From: Alkaliphilus hydrothermalis
GTDB taxonomy: Bacteria; Bacillota; Clostridia; Peptostreptococcales; Natronincolaceae
Direction: 5' to 3'
DNA length: 64,000 nt
NCBI RefSeq assembly: GCF_016908555.1
Contig: NZ_JAFBEE010000006.1
Location: 1-64,000, forward strand
The translations under genes and the position numbers were made by a program. The notes beneath the pieces were generated by a model. The model had not been told where the DNA came from. It did not search any database and saw only the letters and a program-made list of their open reading frames with translations. Shown piece after piece: positions 18,064 through 27,281 of this stretch (its first letter is position 1; each line of letters begins with the position of its first letter).

Positions 18064-19104
18064 ATGAAAAAATTTATTAGTCAGATGATAGATAGTTATG
18101 CTTTAAACAAATTACATAAGAAAAAAAGTAAAAGCTCCCACTATAGAGTGATAACAGGAGAGGCTAACGGTATAGAAAAGCAGAAGCAGTTTTTAAAATT
18201 ACACAATATACCCCACTTAGATTTTTTAAAGTCTAGGGAAGAGGGGTTATATACTATAGGGACATTTAGATATCCTTCTTTAGTAGAAACAGAGTGGGAA
18301 TGTAATAATGTCGTTGTAGGTAAATACTTTAATGTAAAAGAAAAGGATCACGATTTCAGCGATTCTTATAGAAAAGATAGAAAAGATAGAAAAGATAGAA
18401 AAGATAGAAAAGATAAAGTTAGCGTTATAATGGTACATGGCTGGAGGTCAGAGGGGTTTAGACATTTTGACAAGTTATTTTTACAAGACTTTAGGGATAA
18501 AGAGTTTGATATATTTTATTATACCCTACCCTATCATTTAGATCGTCAACCTCCAAATTCCTTATATAGTGGAGAGTATATGATTAGTGCAGACGTAGAA
18601 GGGACCCTTCAAGCAATCCAACAGGCGGTGGTAGATTTAAGGGCTTTAGTCCAGTGGATTAAAAAAAATAAGGGCGGGAAGGTATTTCTTATAGGGTTAA
18701 GCTTGGGGGGCTTTATTACCAACTTGACGGCGACAATAGAGGCTGATATTGACGGACTGGTTTCAATTATGTATGCCAATGCCCTATCCTTCTCCATATG
18801 GAAGACACCTCCTGGAAAATACATAAAAAAAGACCTTGTAAATAATAAATTCACATATGAAAAACTAATCAATTATTGGAATATTATTGACCCCAGTAAT
18901 TATCCACCCCTATTGGCTAAAGAAAAAATTCTTTTAATCAGTGGAAAATATGATCGGTATGTTTGGCTTGAGGATACAAATAAGCTGTGGTCTAAATGGC
19001 AGCAGCCAAAGAGGATTTTGTATAATTGTGGACATGCTGGGATTGTTCTATGTAGAAAACAAATACGTAAAGATGTAATTAATTTTGTGGATAAATTGAT
19101 TTAA
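18064..19104 (+). CDS. alpha/beta hydrolase between a response regulator and a histidine kinase
   Basis: The 346-aa protein has an alpha/beta-hydrolase core with the nucleophile elbow GLSLGG (~residues 214-219), an oxyanion strand VIMVHGWRSEGF and a C-terminal His in NCGHAGIV. Substrate unknown; it could act on a lipid, ester or signal molecule. Residues ~103-118 are an Arg-Lys-Asp tripeptide repeat encoded by five perfect copies of a 9-base unit, probably a surface loop before the first core strand. No signal peptide is seen. Its place between two signalling genes suggests a role in making, degrading or sensing the signal (inference). Confidence 0.8.
   Translation: MKKFISQMIDSYALNKLHKKKSKSSHYRVITGEANGIEKQKQFLKLHNIPHLDFLKSREEGLYTIGTFRYPSLVETEWECNNVVVGKYFNVKEKDHDFSDSYRKDRKDRKDRKDRKDKVSVIMVHGWRSEGFRHFDKLFLQDFRDKEFDIFYYTLPYHLDRQPPNSLYSGEYMISADVEGTLQAIQQAVVDLRALVQWIKKNKGGKVFLIGLSLGGFITNLTATIEADIDGLVSIMYANALSFSIWKTPPGKYIKKDLVNNKFTYEKLINYWNIIDPSNYPPLLAKEKILLISGKYDRYVWLEDTNKLWSKWQQPKRILYNCGHAGIVLCRKQIRKDVINFVDKLI
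18370..18414 (+). repeat. 9-base tandem repeat (AGAAAAGAT x5) inside the hydrolase gene
   Basis: Five perfect copies lie end to end and keep the frame, giving (Arg-Lys-Asp)5. A minisatellite of this kind can gain or lose units by slippage without disrupting the protein. Confidence 0.95.
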
Positions 19105-19122
19105 AGGGGGGTAGCTTTCTAT

Positions 19123-20505
19123 ATGATTTTTGTAGTGATACTGTTGTGGACGCTGTCTGCTATTGTGTTAGTATATGGTCGTAAAGAAGAGTCCAATAGA
19201 TGGCTCGGTGCCCTTACTTTTCTTACAGGATGTGGGGCTTTGGCAGTAGTGCTAGAAGAATATGGGATACAAGTTGTAAATACTTATATAGGGGTGGGCA
19301 ATACCAATAACTATGTGATGTACAGTTTAATTGGTTTTTCTTCTTCTTTATCCCATCACTTTGCGCCCTATGCTTTATTGATGTATGGAATAAATAATAC
19401 ACTTATATTTCAGAAACGGTTCAAGCGTTGGAAAAATAAACTTAAAATAGTACTCCTTATACCACCAATAATGATGTATATGCTCTTTCCTTTTATGGGG
19501 GGGTATAATCCATCTTTTAAAATCCTAACCATTTGGGTAGCACCTTATGTAATTATGGCAAATTTATTATTATTCTTAACCTTTATAATAACACCATCTC
19601 CAGTGGAAAAACAACAGAAATTATTCAACTGCCTAATCGTTTCACCTATTACTCTGTACGCTTTATATTCCAACTTTATCCTGAGGATATTTAATAATCA
19701 TGAAGCATGGAGGTTCCACCGTTGGTTTGTAATCCTACAGTTTACTTTATTTATAATATTTAGTGCCAGACACGGGGCCTTGGGAGTGAAGATCAAGTTT
19801 GAGAAGCATCAATTGGAAAGAACCAGAAGGTCGATTTCTTCAGGTACTGCCATCATTAGTCATACAATTAAAAATGAGATTGGAAAAATTTCTATGGGGG
19901 CTGAGAGTATTCGACTCTATTGCAATGAACCTAATGAACATATTAATACTTCCTTAGAGATTATTAATGATTCTACTAACCACCTATATGCTATGATTAG
20001 TAGAATCAATGTGCAGATGTCAGATATTATATTAGATAAATCATATAACAATGTTAAGGATATTGTAGATACAGCTATCAATATGGTGGGTTGTTCCATT
20101 AAGAAAAAGAGTATTACTGTGGAAACAAACTATTATGAAGCTGATGTGGTTTGGTGTGACGAAATACATATTCGGGAAGTATTGATTAATATATTAAAGA
20201 ATGCTATAGAAGCAATGGAGCAAAATGGTCAAATAAAGATTACTTTATGCAAGGGAAAGAGGGGAATTTCCTTATCCATAAGCGATAATGGTAAAGGAAT
20301 CCCTAAAGAAAATTTAGAGAAGGTATTAGACCCATTTTTTACAACCAAGAAACTTACCCTTAACTTTGGCTTAGGATTATCCTATTGTTATAATGTAATG
20401 GAAAGACATGGTGGTAGACTAGAGCTAATTAGTGAAGTAGGAGTAGGGACAACAGTACTATTACACTTTTCTACAAAAAGAAAACTGTGGAATCTGTTTA
20501 ATTAA
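19123..20505 (+). CDS. membrane sensor histidine kinase
   Basis: The 460-aa protein has an N-terminal sensor of about seven hydrophobic segments (~1-215). A dimerisation/phosphoacceptor helix with H247 (ISHTIKNEIGKI) and a GHKL ATPase domain follow, with N box NILKNAIEAM, G1 DNGKGIP, F box FFTTK and G2 FGLGLSYC. It should autophosphorylate H247 and pass phosphate to the response regulator encoded two genes upstream. The multi-pass sensor suggests a membrane-associated or lipophilic signal. GGGGGG precedes ATG 19123. Confidence 0.9.
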   Translation: MIFVVILLWTLSAIVLVYGRKEESNRWLGALTFLTGCGALAVVLEEYGIQVVNTYIGVGNTNNYVMYSLIGFSSSLSHHFAPYALLMYGINNTLIFQKRFKRWKNKLKIVLLIPPIMMYMLFPFMGGYNPSFKILTIWVAPYVIMANLLLFLTFIITPSPVEKQQKLFNCLIVSPITLYALYSNFILRIFNNHEAWRFHRWFVILQFTLFIIFSARHGALGVKIKFEKHQLERTRRSISSGTAIISHTIKNEIGKISMGAESIRLYCNEPNEHINTSLEIINDSTNHLYAMISRINVQMSDIILDKSYNNVKDIVDTAINMVGCSIKKKSITVETNYYEADVVWCDEIHIREVLINILKNAIEAMEQNGQIKITLCKGKRGISLSISDNGKGIPKENLEKVLDPFFTTKKLTLNFGLGLSYCYNVMERHGGRLELISEVGVGTTVLLHFSTKRKLWNLFN

Positions 20506-20664
20506 CGATCTCTATTACTATTAATTCTTGTTTTGTAATAATTATACATTATTATGGACCATCATTCAGTTTAAACCCTAGTATCAATATGTTAATATGT
20601 AGATAGCATATTTCTTCTCATACTAGAGTAAAAATGTAATATTTGGAAAAGAGGGGGTTAATAA

Positions 20665-21537
20665 ATGAAGAAATTTTTAAAAACATTTGGATGGATTCTG
20701 TTATACCTATCGATCTATTTTACCCTACAGGTAATCTATACAATCGTAGCAGGTATTATAGTCGCCGTCAAATTAATAGTCCAAAACCCTGGTATTACGT
20801 CAGAGGAAGTTCAACAAAAGATACCACTTTTAATAGCACAGCAAACAACTTTAGCGATTATTGTCAGCTCAATACTAGCTTTTGGTCTATATTATCTAAT
20901 CATTAAAGCCCGCAAGGAGAGCTTCTTTGAAGTATGTCAGTTCACCAAAATTTCTTGGAAAAATGCAGCTTTATTTGTACCTGTAGGAATTGGTATGGTA
21001 TTTATTAATGGATTCCTATTGTCGTTGATCCAAAAAACAGAGGTGATGGATGATGCTTTTTCAAAGCATATTGACCTGATGGAACAGCTGTTAAGTGGTA
21101 GTCCAATCCTCTTATATCTGGCGGTAGCTATTGCAGCACCCTTCATTGAAGAAATTATCTTTAGAGGGCTAATCCTAAAGGAACTTAGAAAAAATCTATC
21201 TATTAAATGGGCTATTGTTATTCAGGCCATACTATTTGCCCTATACCATATGCAATTGGTACAAGGTATTTATACTTTCTTTATGGGAATTCTGCTGGGG
21301 TTAGTATGTGTTTGGTTTAAATCAATATGGCCAGCCATCATTATTCATCTATTTAATAATCTTATCAGTGTTATTTTATCTAGAATGACTAATGTGGAAA
21401 TCTTGAATAAGCTGGAGATACCGATTCTTATTGTAAGTCTTGGTGTATTGGTATCTGTCGTGATATATGCTCATCGTAATAGAGAACTTGAAGTAGAGGA
21501 AATAGAAGAAAATATAGAAGTGCCTGTAAATATGTAA
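20665..21537 (+). CDS. CPBP-family intramembrane metalloprotease
   Basis: The 290-aa membrane protein has the CPBP (Abi, CAAX protease/bacteriocin-processing) signature: E162-E163-x3-R167 (EEIIFRGLI), a downstream His in YHMQLVQ, and the third motif HLFNN. About seven hydrophobic segments are predicted. Family members include prenyl-protein proteases and bacteriocin-immunity proteins; the substrate here is unknown. GAGGGGG lies before ATG 20665. A terminator follows, so it forms its own unit. Confidence 0.88.
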   Translation: MKKFLKTFGWILLYLSIYFTLQVIYTIVAGIIVAVKLIVQNPGITSEEVQQKIPLLIAQQTTLAIIVSSILAFGLYYLIIKARKESFFEVCQFTKISWKNAALFVPVGIGMVFINGFLLSLIQKTEVMDDAFSKHIDLMEQLLSGSPILLYLAVAIAAPFIEEIIFRGLILKELRKNLSIKWAIVIQAILFALYHMQLVQGIYTFFMGILLGLVCVWFKSIWPAIIIHLFNNLISVILSRMTNVEILNKLEIPILIVSLGVLVSVVIYAHRNRELEVEEIEENIEVPVNM

Positions 21538-21549
21538 GAAAATAGGCTA

Positions 21550-21597
21550 AAAAAAAGCAACTAACACGATTGTTATAAAAATTGTCTAGTTGCTTTT
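21550..21597 (+). terminator. terminator after the CPBP protease gene
   Basis: AAAAGCAACTA pairs with TAGTTGCTTTT around a ~23-base loop. The A and T flanks allow bidirectional use. Confidence 0.75.
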
Positions 21598-21736
21598 GTT
21601 CACATTGGGCATTTTTTATTTATCAGGGAAGCGATGTTCTATAAAATGTTAATAATGTTTTCTACAGTGGGCTGTAATTATATCGCCAAATAGTCTACAA
21701 TAATAGTAATAGATGATATAGAAGGGAAGGGGAATA

Positions 21737-21937
21737 ATGCCAATTAAATTTGAAGTAGGAGATGTCGTAGAATTGAAGAAGCAACACCCATGTGGAAATC
21801 ATCATTTTGAAATTTTGAGGACGGGGGCAGACTTTAGGATTAAATGTGTAAAGTGTGAAAAACAGTTATGGCTAGCAAGACCGGAAATAGAGAGAAGAAC
21901 AAAAAAAATACACCCTAAGAATGAGGGGAACGAATAA
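21737..21937 (+). CDS. DUF951 family protein
   Basis: This 66-aa protein has the DUF951 pattern: an N-terminal GDVVELKKQHPCGNHHFEILR, then CVKCEKQLWLARPEIERR. The Cys/His arrangement suggests a small zinc-binding beta fold. Function unknown. Members occur across Firmicutes, usually near mscS, ssb/rpsF or ychF; here mscS is 4.5 kb upstream and rpsF 4.2 kb downstream. AAGGGAAGGGG precedes ATG 21737. Confidence 0.9.
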   Translation: MPIKFEVGDVVELKKQHPCGNHHFEILRTGADFRIKCVKCEKQLWLARPEIERRTKKIHPKNEGNE

Positions 21938-21968
21938 AGGAGAGTGGCTATTGCCACCCTCCTTTATC
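21934..21968 (+). terminator. strong hairpin after DUF951
   Basis: ATAAAGGAG-(A)GTGGC pairs with GCCAC-(C)CTCCTTTAT around a TATT loop, giving about 14 pairs. The T tail is short, but it lies directly at the end of DUF951 and probably ends transcription. Confidence 0.7.
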
Positions 21969-22258
21969 ATTGTAAGGGGGAGATTGGGATGAATAAATGT
22001 TATATTGTGGGGGCTATCTCATTAATATATTTGCCTCATTTGTAAAAAAATATACGATAATTATAAAAAATATTTTAAGCTTCTTAAATGATAACTAAAT
22101 AATCGGGTAAGGAATTAATAGGAAACTTTCAGGCAGGATAATTAAATAGATTGTAGTATTATTATGGTTGTATATAAAAATAATAATAAAATAACCATAG
22201 CAAGAAAATATATAAGATTTTGAGGGATAGAATATTATTTTTATGAGGATGATGAAGG

Positions 22259-24457
22259 GTGAACAGTAAAGATAACCTATTTAATAAAGAGGAATACTAT
22301 CTAAACCGTGAGTTGAGTTGGCTAGAATTTAACGACCGTGTAATAAAGGAGGCTAAAGACAACAAAAATCCTTTATTTGAGAGATTAAAATTTTTAGCCA
22401 TAGCAGGGTCCAATTTAGATGAGTTTTTTATGGTAAGGGTGGCATCCCTAAAGGATCAGGTGAATGCAGAATATACCAAGCCAGACCCGGCAGGATTAAA
22501 ACCAAAGGAGCAATTAAATCAAATATCCCAACGGGTACATCGGATGGTTCATGAACAATACAATGCTCTAAATAGAGGACTGCTACCAAAGTTAAAAAAG
22601 AATAACATTAATATCGTTAATAGTAAATCTTTGATGGAGGAACAAAGACAGTTTCTACAGGAATACTTTGATAGTACAGTCTATCCAGTATTGACTCCTA
22701 TGGCAGTGGACGCTTCTCGTCCCTTTCCCCTGATCCTTAACAAAAGCCTCAATATAGGTATATTAATGGATCAACAAGTGGAGGAAGGAGAATTAATATT
22801 TGCAACAGTACAGGTACCAGCAGGATTACCAAGGCTAATCGAATTGCCTTCTAGTCTAGAGAAGGGGGTAGAGCTGATTTTCCTTGAGGATGTCATCAAA
22901 ATGAATGTCAGTAGTTTGTTTTCTGGATATAAGATTGTTTGTGCTTCAGCATATCGTATTACACGGAATGCTGACTTGAGTATAGAAGAAGAGGAGGCAG
23001 AGGATCTACTAAAGGAAATAGAAAGGTCCTTACAAAAAAGAAAATGGGGAGCAGCGGTAAGATTAGAAATTGAGCAAAGTAGTCATGCTGCCTTAGTAAA
23101 AATACTAAGAGATTCCTTAGAGATCCATGAGAAGGATATTTACCACATAAAAGGTCCCCTAGATTTAACGTTCTTATGGAAAATTTATCGGAGGAAAGGA
23201 TTTGAACATTTAAAATATCCAGAATATATACCGACTATTCCTCCAGTTCTCGTGGATGAGGAGGACCTATTTGAAGTGATTAGACAACAGGATCTATTAT
23301 TGCATCATCCCTATGAATCCTTTGATCCGATAGTAGAATTTGTTGAAAAGGCATCGAAAGACCCAAATGTATTGGCGATCAAACAAACCCTCTATAGAGT
23401 AAGCGGAGATTCACCCATTATTAAAGCACTGGCAGAGGCCGCCAAGAGGGGGAAACAGGTGACAGTTTTGGTGGAGCTAAAGGCAAGATTTGATGAAGAG
23501 GTAAACATCCACTGGGCTAAAAAGCTAGAACAATCGGGGTGTCATGTAATCTATGGACTGGTGGGTCTAAAAACCCACTGCAAAATGACTTTAGTGGTTA
23601 GAAAAGAGGCGGAAGGGATGGTTCGTTATGTCCACTTAGGAACGGGTAACTATAATGATATCACAGCAAAGCTCTATACCGATGTGGGACTACTAACGGT
23701 GAATGAAGAGATCGGAGCCGATGTCACAGCACTATTCAACATGCTTTCAGGCTATTCTTACCCACCAGAATTAAGTAAAATTGCTGTAGCCCCCTTAAAT
23801 TTAAGAGAAAAGTTCTTGGAATTGATCTATAGGGAAGCAAAAAATGCAGAGTTGGGAAGGGATGCAAGAATTATTGCCAAAATGAATTCTTTGGTGGACA
23901 AGCATATTATACAAGCCCTATATTATGCCTCTACTAAAGGAGTAAAAATTCATTTAATCGTTCGGGGCATATGTTGTTTAAGACCTGCAATACCAGATGT
24001 GAGCGAAAATATTACAGTTACCAGCATAGTCGGGAGGGTTTTGGAACATAGTCGCATATACTATTTCTACAATGATGCTGCGGAAGAGGTCTATATATCC
24101 AGTGCTGACTGGATGCCAAGGAATCTTGATCGACGGGTGGAAGTATTAGTCCCTATAGAAGATAAAGGAATTAGAAATAGAATCGTAAAGATGCTCACAA
24201 TTGAAATTAATGACAATGTAAAGACAAGAGTACTTAATTCCCAAGGGATATACCATAAAATCGATAAACGAGGAAAACAACTAATAGATACCCAGAGATA
24301 TTTTTTTAGCTTGGCTTCAAAGCAGTGGCAACAGCAACAAAGGGAAAGAAAACAGTTGATTTTTGAACTAAAGACGATGTGTGGAGCAACAACAATGGAT
24401 AAAGTAGAGGAAAAAGAAGGTGGGGATTCTGATGGAAAAGAAATTTGCCATCATTGA
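22259..24457 (+). CDS. ppk: polyphosphate kinase Ppk1
   Basis: Ppk1 reversibly polymerises the gamma-phosphate of ATP into polyphosphate. The 732-aa protein shows the family N-terminus (YYLNRELSWLEFNDRVIKEA). It also shows the two PLD-like catalytic histidine regions, GLKTHCK (site of the phospho-histidine) and LEHSRIYYFYND. The start is GTG 22259, with AGGA about nine bases before. The preceding ~290 bases hold no recognisable gene. It overlaps the ppx start by 26 bases, so the two opposing activities are translationally coupled. Confidence 0.97.
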   Translation: MNSKDNLFNKEEYYLNRELSWLEFNDRVIKEAKDNKNPLFERLKFLAIAGSNLDEFFMVRVASLKDQVNAEYTKPDPAGLKPKEQLNQISQRVHRMVHEQYNALNRGLLPKLKKNNINIVNSKSLMEEQRQFLQEYFDSTVYPVLTPMAVDASRPFPLILNKSLNIGILMDQQVEEGELIFATVQVPAGLPRLIELPSSLEKGVELIFLEDVIKMNVSSLFSGYKIVCASAYRITRNADLSIEEEEAEDLLKEIERSLQKRKWGAAVRLEIEQSSHAALVKILRDSLEIHEKDIYHIKGPLDLTFLWKIYRRKGFEHLKYPEYIPTIPPVLVDEEDLFEVIRQQDLLLHHPYESFDPIVEFVEKASKDPNVLAIKQTLYRVSGDSPIIKALAEAAKRGKQVTVLVELKARFDEEVNIHWAKKLEQSGCHVIYGLVGLKTHCKMTLVVRKEAEGMVRYVHLGTGNYNDITAKLYTDVGLLTVNEEIGADVTALFNMLSGYSYPPELSKIAVAPLNLREKFLELIYREAKNAELGRDARIIAKMNSLVDKHIIQALYYASTKGVKIHLIVRGICCLRPAIPDVSENITVTSIVGRVLEHSRIYYFYNDAAEEVYISSADWMPRNLDRRVEVLVPIEDKGIRNRIVKMLTIEINDNVKTRVLNSQGIYHKIDKRGKQLIDTQRYFFSLASKQWQQQQRERKQLIFELKTMCGATTMDKVEEKEGGDSDGKEICHH

Positions 24458-25949
24458 CTTAGGTTCCAATTCGGTACGAATGATTATTATGAAAATAGAT
24501 CAAGACCATTCCTATAGGATGATAGACGAGGCTAAGGAAATGGTGAGGCTTAGTGAAGGAATGGGAAGAGAGATGATTCTAAAGCCTACCCCTATTAAAA
24601 GAACCATTAAAGCCTTAAAACTGTTTAAAAAGCTACTGGAGGTACATCACGTAGATGAAGTATTTTTAGTGGCTACAGCAGCAGTGCGAAATGCCATAAA
24701 CCAAAAAGAATTCTTACAAATAGTTTATACAGAGACGGGATTTGAATTTGAAGTGATTACAGGGGAAAAAGAGGGCTATTACGCCTACTTAGGGGTAATC
24801 AATACCATAGACATAAATGAGTGTGTAATTATCGATGTAGGTGGGGGCAGCACTGAACTGGTACTGGTGGAGAATCGGCAGATTAAAGAGGCCATTAGCT
24901 TCCCCTTTGGGGCCGTAATTCTGACTGAAGGTTATTTAGATAGAAAGCAGGAATCGACGGAAAAAATGAAACAACTGGAGGAGTATATTGCAAAGCAATT
25001 TAAAAAGGTAGATTGGCTGAAAAAAGCAGTAGGCCTACCGGTGGTGGGGATTGGAGGAACAGCTAGAACCCTAGCGAAAATCAACAAAAATGAAATTGAA
25101 TTTCCCTTAACTAGCCTCCACAACTACCAAATTACCAGCAAAGAAATGATTGCCGCCTTCAATAAGGTCAGTAAAGCTAAGATCCATGAAAGAAAAAATA
25201 TCCCTGGAGTTAACAAAGAGCGGGCAGACATTATAGTAGGGGGAATTGTCCCCATAAAGTGTTTAGTAGAATATTTGAAGGCAGATAAACTAATTATCAG
25301 CGGTAATGGATTGAGGGAGGGGGTATTCTTCGAAAAATACATACTGGAATGTTATCCTGTTAATCGATTATTAAAGGATGTCCTCCATCATAGTATTAAT
25401 AATGTTTTAAGGAACTATGATGCTAATATTATACATAGTTACCATATTAGAAAGTTGGCTCTTTCCATCTTTGACCAGATGACCGATCTGCATGGCTTGG
25501 GGAAAGAAGAAAGAAAACTACTATCGGCAGCAGCACTACTGCATGATATTGGTAACTACGTGGACTATTACAACCACCAAAAGCACGGATTTTATCTAGT
25601 GCTAAACTCCAGATTAAATGGTTTGAGGAATAGAGAGCTGGTGATGTGCGCCTTTATCGTAGCTATGCATAGGGAAGTGGATTTTAGAAGGGACTGGAAA
25701 TCCTATAGTATGCTGATTTCAAAAAAAGACTTTGAGATAATTATAAAACTTAGTATATTTCTTAATATAGCTGAAAAACTAGATAGAAGTGAGGCCCGTA
25801 TCATAGAAGATGTGGAGTGTTTAATAGAGGGGGAGCGAGTCCAAATAAAAGTGAAATCTGCTACTTCACCAGAACTGGAGATTTGTACAGCCTATAAGGT
25901 ACAAAAGGCTTTTAAAAAAGCCTTTAATCGTGATCTGGAGATTATATAA
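24432..25949 (+). CDS. ppx: exopolyphosphatase, Ppx/GppA family with HD domain
   Basis: The ~505-aa protein has the ASKHA-fold Ppx/GppA domain (~1-300), with DLGSNSVRM as phosphate 1 motif and DVGGGSTELV as phosphate 2 motif. A C-terminal HD-type domain (~320-505) carries LLHDIGNYVDYYNH. It removes terminal phosphates from polyphosphate and may also act on pppGpp. ATG 24432 is chosen because GGTGGGG lies 5-6 bases ahead and the conserved N-terminus starts there. A GTG four codons earlier is unlikely. Pairing with ppk matches other Firmicutes. Confidence 0.93.
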   Translation: MEKKFAIIDLGSNSVRMIIMKIDQDHSYRMIDEAKEMVRLSEGMGREMILKPTPIKRTIKALKLFKKLLEVHHVDEVFLVATAAVRNAINQKEFLQIVYTETGFEFEVITGEKEGYYAYLGVINTIDINECVIIDVGGGSTELVLVENRQIKEAISFPFGAVILTEGYLDRKQESTEKMKQLEEYIAKQFKKVDWLKKAVGLPVVGIGGTARTLAKINKNEIEFPLTSLHNYQITSKEMIAAFNKVSKAKIHERKNIPGVNKERADIIVGGIVPIKCLVEYLKADKLIISGNGLREGVFFEKYILECYPVNRLLKDVLHHSINNVLRNYDANIIHSYHIRKLALSIFDQMTDLHGLGKEERKLLSAAALLHDIGNYVDYYNHQKHGFYLVLNSRLNGLRNRELVMCAFIVAMHREVDFRRDWKSYSMLISKKDFEIIIKLSIFLNIAEKLDRSEARIIEDVECLIEGERVQIKVKSATSPELEICTAYKVQKAFKKAFNRDLEII

Positions 25950-26099
25950 CAGCATAGATTTTGGCTATAATATTTTAGTATAGGACTTAATTTAAGAGAG
26001 ATATGGAAAACAGGTAATAAAATATATAATAAAAATATTAAAAAATCATTGAAATTAAGGCTACATAATGATATAATCTTTTAATGTGAGAAAAACATT

Positions 26100-26148
26100 T
26101 CTCTCTGCCTTGCCAAAGAGCAAGGCCGCTAAGTCCAAAGGGAGGTGG
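26100..26148 (+). promoter_or_regulatory. S6:S18 ribosomal-protein leader motif
   Basis: The hairpin GCCTTGC-loop-GCAAGGC (26107-26126) is followed by CCG and then AAAGGGAGG. CTCTCT (26101-26106) can pair with AGGGAG, covering the rpsF ribosome-binding site. This matches the known autoregulatory element bound by the S6:S18 complex, including the CCG near the stem. It would repress rpsF-ssb-rpsR when the proteins are in excess. Confidence 0.8.
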
Positions 26149-26153
26149 AAAAG

Positions 26154-26438
26154 ATGAACAAGTACGAATTAATGTACATTCTTAAGCCAAGCACTGAAGA
26201 AGAAAAAAGAACTCAACTATTAGAGAAATTCAAAGGTATTGTTGAAGCTGATGGTGAAGTTGAGAACGTTGATGAGTGGGGTAACAGAAAGTTAGCTTAC
26301 GAAATCAGCAAAGTTAATGAAGGATACTACGTATTAGTAAACTTCAATTCTTCAGCTGATGTGCCGAAAGAATTAGACAGAAACTTAAAGATTGCTGACG
26401 AAGTAATCAGACATATGATCACTAGATTAGAAGCGTAA
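26154..26438 (+). CDS. rpsF: 30S ribosomal protein S6
   Basis: This 94-aa S6 starts MNKYELMYILKP and has the WGNRKLAYEI segment typical of the family. It binds 16S rRNA as a heterodimer with S18. ATG 26154 follows GGGAGGTGG; an in-frame GTG at 26145 lies in the ribosome-binding site and is not preferred. It is first gene of the conserved rpsF-ssb-rpsR operon. Confidence 0.98.
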   Translation: MNKYELMYILKPSTEEEKRTQLLEKFKGIVEADGEVENVDEWGNRKLAYEISKVNEGYYVLVNFNSSADVPKELDRNLKIADEVIRHMITRLEA

Positions 26439-26458
26439 TACAATAAGGTGGTGTAACG

Positions 26459-26887
26459 ATGAATAGTGTTGTGTTAATCGGACGTTTAGCAAGAGATCCA
26501 GAGTTACGATTTACTACCAGCGGAAAAGCTGTAGCCACCTTTAGTGTTGCAGTGAATAGAGCCTTTTCAAAGACGAAAGAGGCAGACTTTTTTAACATTG
26601 TGGTTTGGGGTAAAAGCGCTGAGAACTGTGCCAATTACTTAGCTAAAGGACGTTTAGTAGGTATTAATGGTAGATTACAAAGCCGTTCCTACGAGACTCA
26701 AAATGGGGACAAAAGATATGTTACTGAAGTAGTGGCAGATCAAGTTGAATTCCTAGAGTGGGGAAATCGTGAGAATAATCAAAATCAAAACCAATCGCAA
26801 TCAGGTTCTTTTAATGACTTTAATTCAGCTGATATAGATCTAAACGATTTTGAAGCAGTTGACGATGACGAAGATATTCCATTCTAA
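26459..26887 (+). CDS. ssb: single-stranded DNA-binding protein Ssb
   Basis: The 142-aa protein has an OB fold in residues 1-105 (MNSVVLIGRLARDPELR, FFNIVVWGKSAENCANYLAKG). A Gln/Asn-rich linker and the acidic tip DDDEDIPF follow; this tip recruits replication and repair proteins. It lies between the two ribosomal protein genes, as in most Firmicutes. Confidence 0.98.
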   Translation: MNSVVLIGRLARDPELRFTTSGKAVATFSVAVNRAFSKTKEADFFNIVVWGKSAENCANYLAKGRLVGINGRLQSRSYETQNGDKRYVTEVVADQVEFLEWGNRENNQNQNQSQSGSFNDFNSADIDLNDFEAVDDDEDIPF

Positions 26888-26904
26888 GATAAGGAGGGAA
26901 ACCA

Positions 26905-27135
26905 ATGATCAACAAGAAAAAGCGTAGAAGTAAAAAGAAAATTTGTACTTTTTGTGCGGACAAAGTAACTACTATGGACTACAAAGAAGTTCAAAAGTTA
27001 AAGAAGTACATTACTGAGCGTGGTAAAATTCTTCCAAGAAGAATCTCAGGAAACTGTGCAATTCACCAAAGAGAATTAACTAAGACTATCAAAAGAGCTA
27101 GACATATGGCTTTAATTCCATATACAGTAGATTAG
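26905..27135 (+). CDS. rpsR: 30S ribosomal protein S18
   Basis: The 76-aa S18 has the KKICTFCADK segment. The two Cys fit the zinc-binding (C+) type only in part, since only the first pair and a later NCAIHQ Cys are present. The C-terminal RELTKTIKRARHMALIPYT signature is clear. AGGAGG precedes ATG 26905 and a strong terminator follows. Confidence 0.98.
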   Translation: MINKKKRRSKKKICTFCADKVTTMDYKEVQKLKKYITERGKILPRRISGNCAIHQRELTKTIKRARHMALIPYTVD

Positions 27136-27146
27136 TCATAAAATAA

Positions 27147-27178
27147 CGGGGAGTGGTCAAAAGACTGCTCCCTTTTTG
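27147..27178 (+). terminator. rpsF-ssb-rpsR terminator
   Basis: GGGGAGTGGTC pairs with GACTGCTCCC around AAAA, followed by T5. Confidence 0.9.
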
Positions 27179-27281
27179 AGTGGAAATTTTTAATTAAATA
27201 AAGTATTAATATCCCCCTATCTCTATTAATATATATTCAGTAGACTATAATATCTACTTTACTACAGAGGAGGAGTCTACA

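Noticed and set aside
21989..22045. 18-codon frame (MNKCYIVGAISL...) with a good GGGGGAG site
   Set aside because: The first ten residues recall the start of thiamine diphosphokinases, so it may be a gene remnant, but the match is too short to support a call.
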